From: Planctomycetia bacterium
GTDB taxonomy: Bacteria; Planctomycetota; Planctomycetia; Pirellulales; JALHLM01
Reading direction: 5' to 3'
Length of the DNA stretch: 48,043 nucleotides
NCBI GenBank assembly: GCA_034440135.1
Contig: JAWXBP010000339.1
Span: forward strand, 1-48,043
The notes under the pieces are model-generated. The model worked only from the letters and a program-made list of their open reading frames with translations, searched no databases and was not told where the DNA came from. Below are positions 47,845 through 48,043 of this stretch, piece after piece. The number at the start of each line of letters is the position of its first letter. Positions within the stretch are counted from its first letter, which is position 1. Made by a program: the position numbers and the translations under genes.

Positions 47845-48043
47845 ATGCGAGTTCTTTGCCGCATCACCGTCATCTTGGGGCTGTTCGCGGCCCTTCCCGC
47901 CCTCGTTCCCAACGTCAGTTCCGCCCAAGATTCGGGCGAGCGCGATCGCCGTGGCGGCGATAACGACGATGACGACGACAATGGTCGTCCCCCCTGGCAG
48001 CGCGGCCGGAACTTCGGCCCAGCGGGCGGCGGCGGACCTGGCG
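47845..48043 (+). CDS. Secreted Gly/Asp-rich protein, cut by window end
   Basis: The frame is open from ATG 47845 to the end of the window (66 codons visible). The signal peptide is RVLCRITVILGLFAALPALVPNVSSA, here VILGLFAALPALVPNVSSAQ, followed by ERDRRGGDNDDDDDNGRPP and a Gly-rich stretch. Composition resembles the adjacent, divergently transcribed Spy-like protein, so the two may be paralogous in their flexible ends and share a 251-bp promoter region. Its C-terminal domains are unseen. It may be another LTxxQ or EF-hand protein. Confidence 0.65.
   Translation, partial: MRVLCRITVILGLFAALPALVPNVSSAQDSGERDRRGGDNDDDDDNGRPPWQRGRNFGPAGGGGPG

Overview
The window reads as chromosomal DNA of a high-GC Planctomycetota bacterium, probably from the Pirellulales and relatives. 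The clues are giant secreted proteins with N-terminal LEPR-XLL-type motifs (LESLESRALLSG, VEPLESRRLLAV), dockerin-like C-termini with D-L-N-x-V-R-N signatures, a PEP-CTERM tail, a DUF6677 membrane protein, weak ribosome-binding sites, and many secreted proteins with no assignable function. No rRNA or CRISPR was seen. One tRNA gene, tRNA-Glu(CTC), lies at 4641-4713 on the minus strand.

Layout. (1) 1-4640: the end of a decaying integrative element, inserted at the 3' end of tRNA-Glu. On the plus strand it carries an AlpA-like HTH gene, a conserved island protein and the exonuclease half of a family-A DNA polymerase fused to a foreign tail. On the minus strand it carries a tyrosine recombinase, a CsrA-like protein, a small protein and a winged-helix protein with a likely frameshift. 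The other element end lies to the left of the window. (2) 4997-6407: small membrane proteins and a LysM protein. (3) 6599-19956: two convergent giant genes whose stop codons interlock. One encodes a 1483-residue propeller/PKD/dockerin protein; the other a roughly 2969-residue subtilisin-type protease with beta-helix, SdrD-like, FG-GAP and cadherin-like regions. The repeats in both can be counted in sets of seven. (4) 20326-22776: a TonB-dependent receptor interrupted by an in-frame amber codon. A nested palindromic element and a membrane-anchored AAA+ ATPase follow. (5) 24470-28109: an AsnB-type amidotransferase, a SASA-type esterase separated by a frameshift from its dockerin/PEP-CTERM tail, and an unknown protein. 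(6) 28306-34122: a compact xanthine/aldehyde-dehydrogenase-type molybdoenzyme operon (Tat-exported FeS subunit, Mo subunit, FAD subunit, a small Cys-rich protein, XdhC, MocA-type nucleotidyltransferase). (7) 34315-41369: secreted unknowns including a DUF1326 protein, a beta-helix protein, an MFS transporter, a tandem thioredoxin-fold protein and an LssY_C-like protein. (8) 41438-46348: a partial type II secretion/pseudopilus cluster gspE-F-G-H-I. Every intergenic gap in it is occupied by a long inverted repeat. (9) 46763-48043: a Spy/CpxP-like Gly-rich protein and the start of another secreted Gly/Asp-rich protein, divergently transcribed.

How the parts fit: the window is dominated by the cell envelope and secretion. 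The pseudopilus genes, Tat-exported molybdoenzyme, TonB receptor, LEPR-XLL/dockerin proteins, PEP-CTERM protein and Spy-like protein all act in or beyond the periplasm. Three genes show fresh-looking lesions (receptor amber codon, esterase frameshift, island polymerase truncation). The most unusual observations are: the palindromic repeats punctuating the gsp cluster; a seven-repeat propeller apparently inserted inside a beta-helix domain; and a ferredoxin domain in which three of four expected cluster cysteines are serine.
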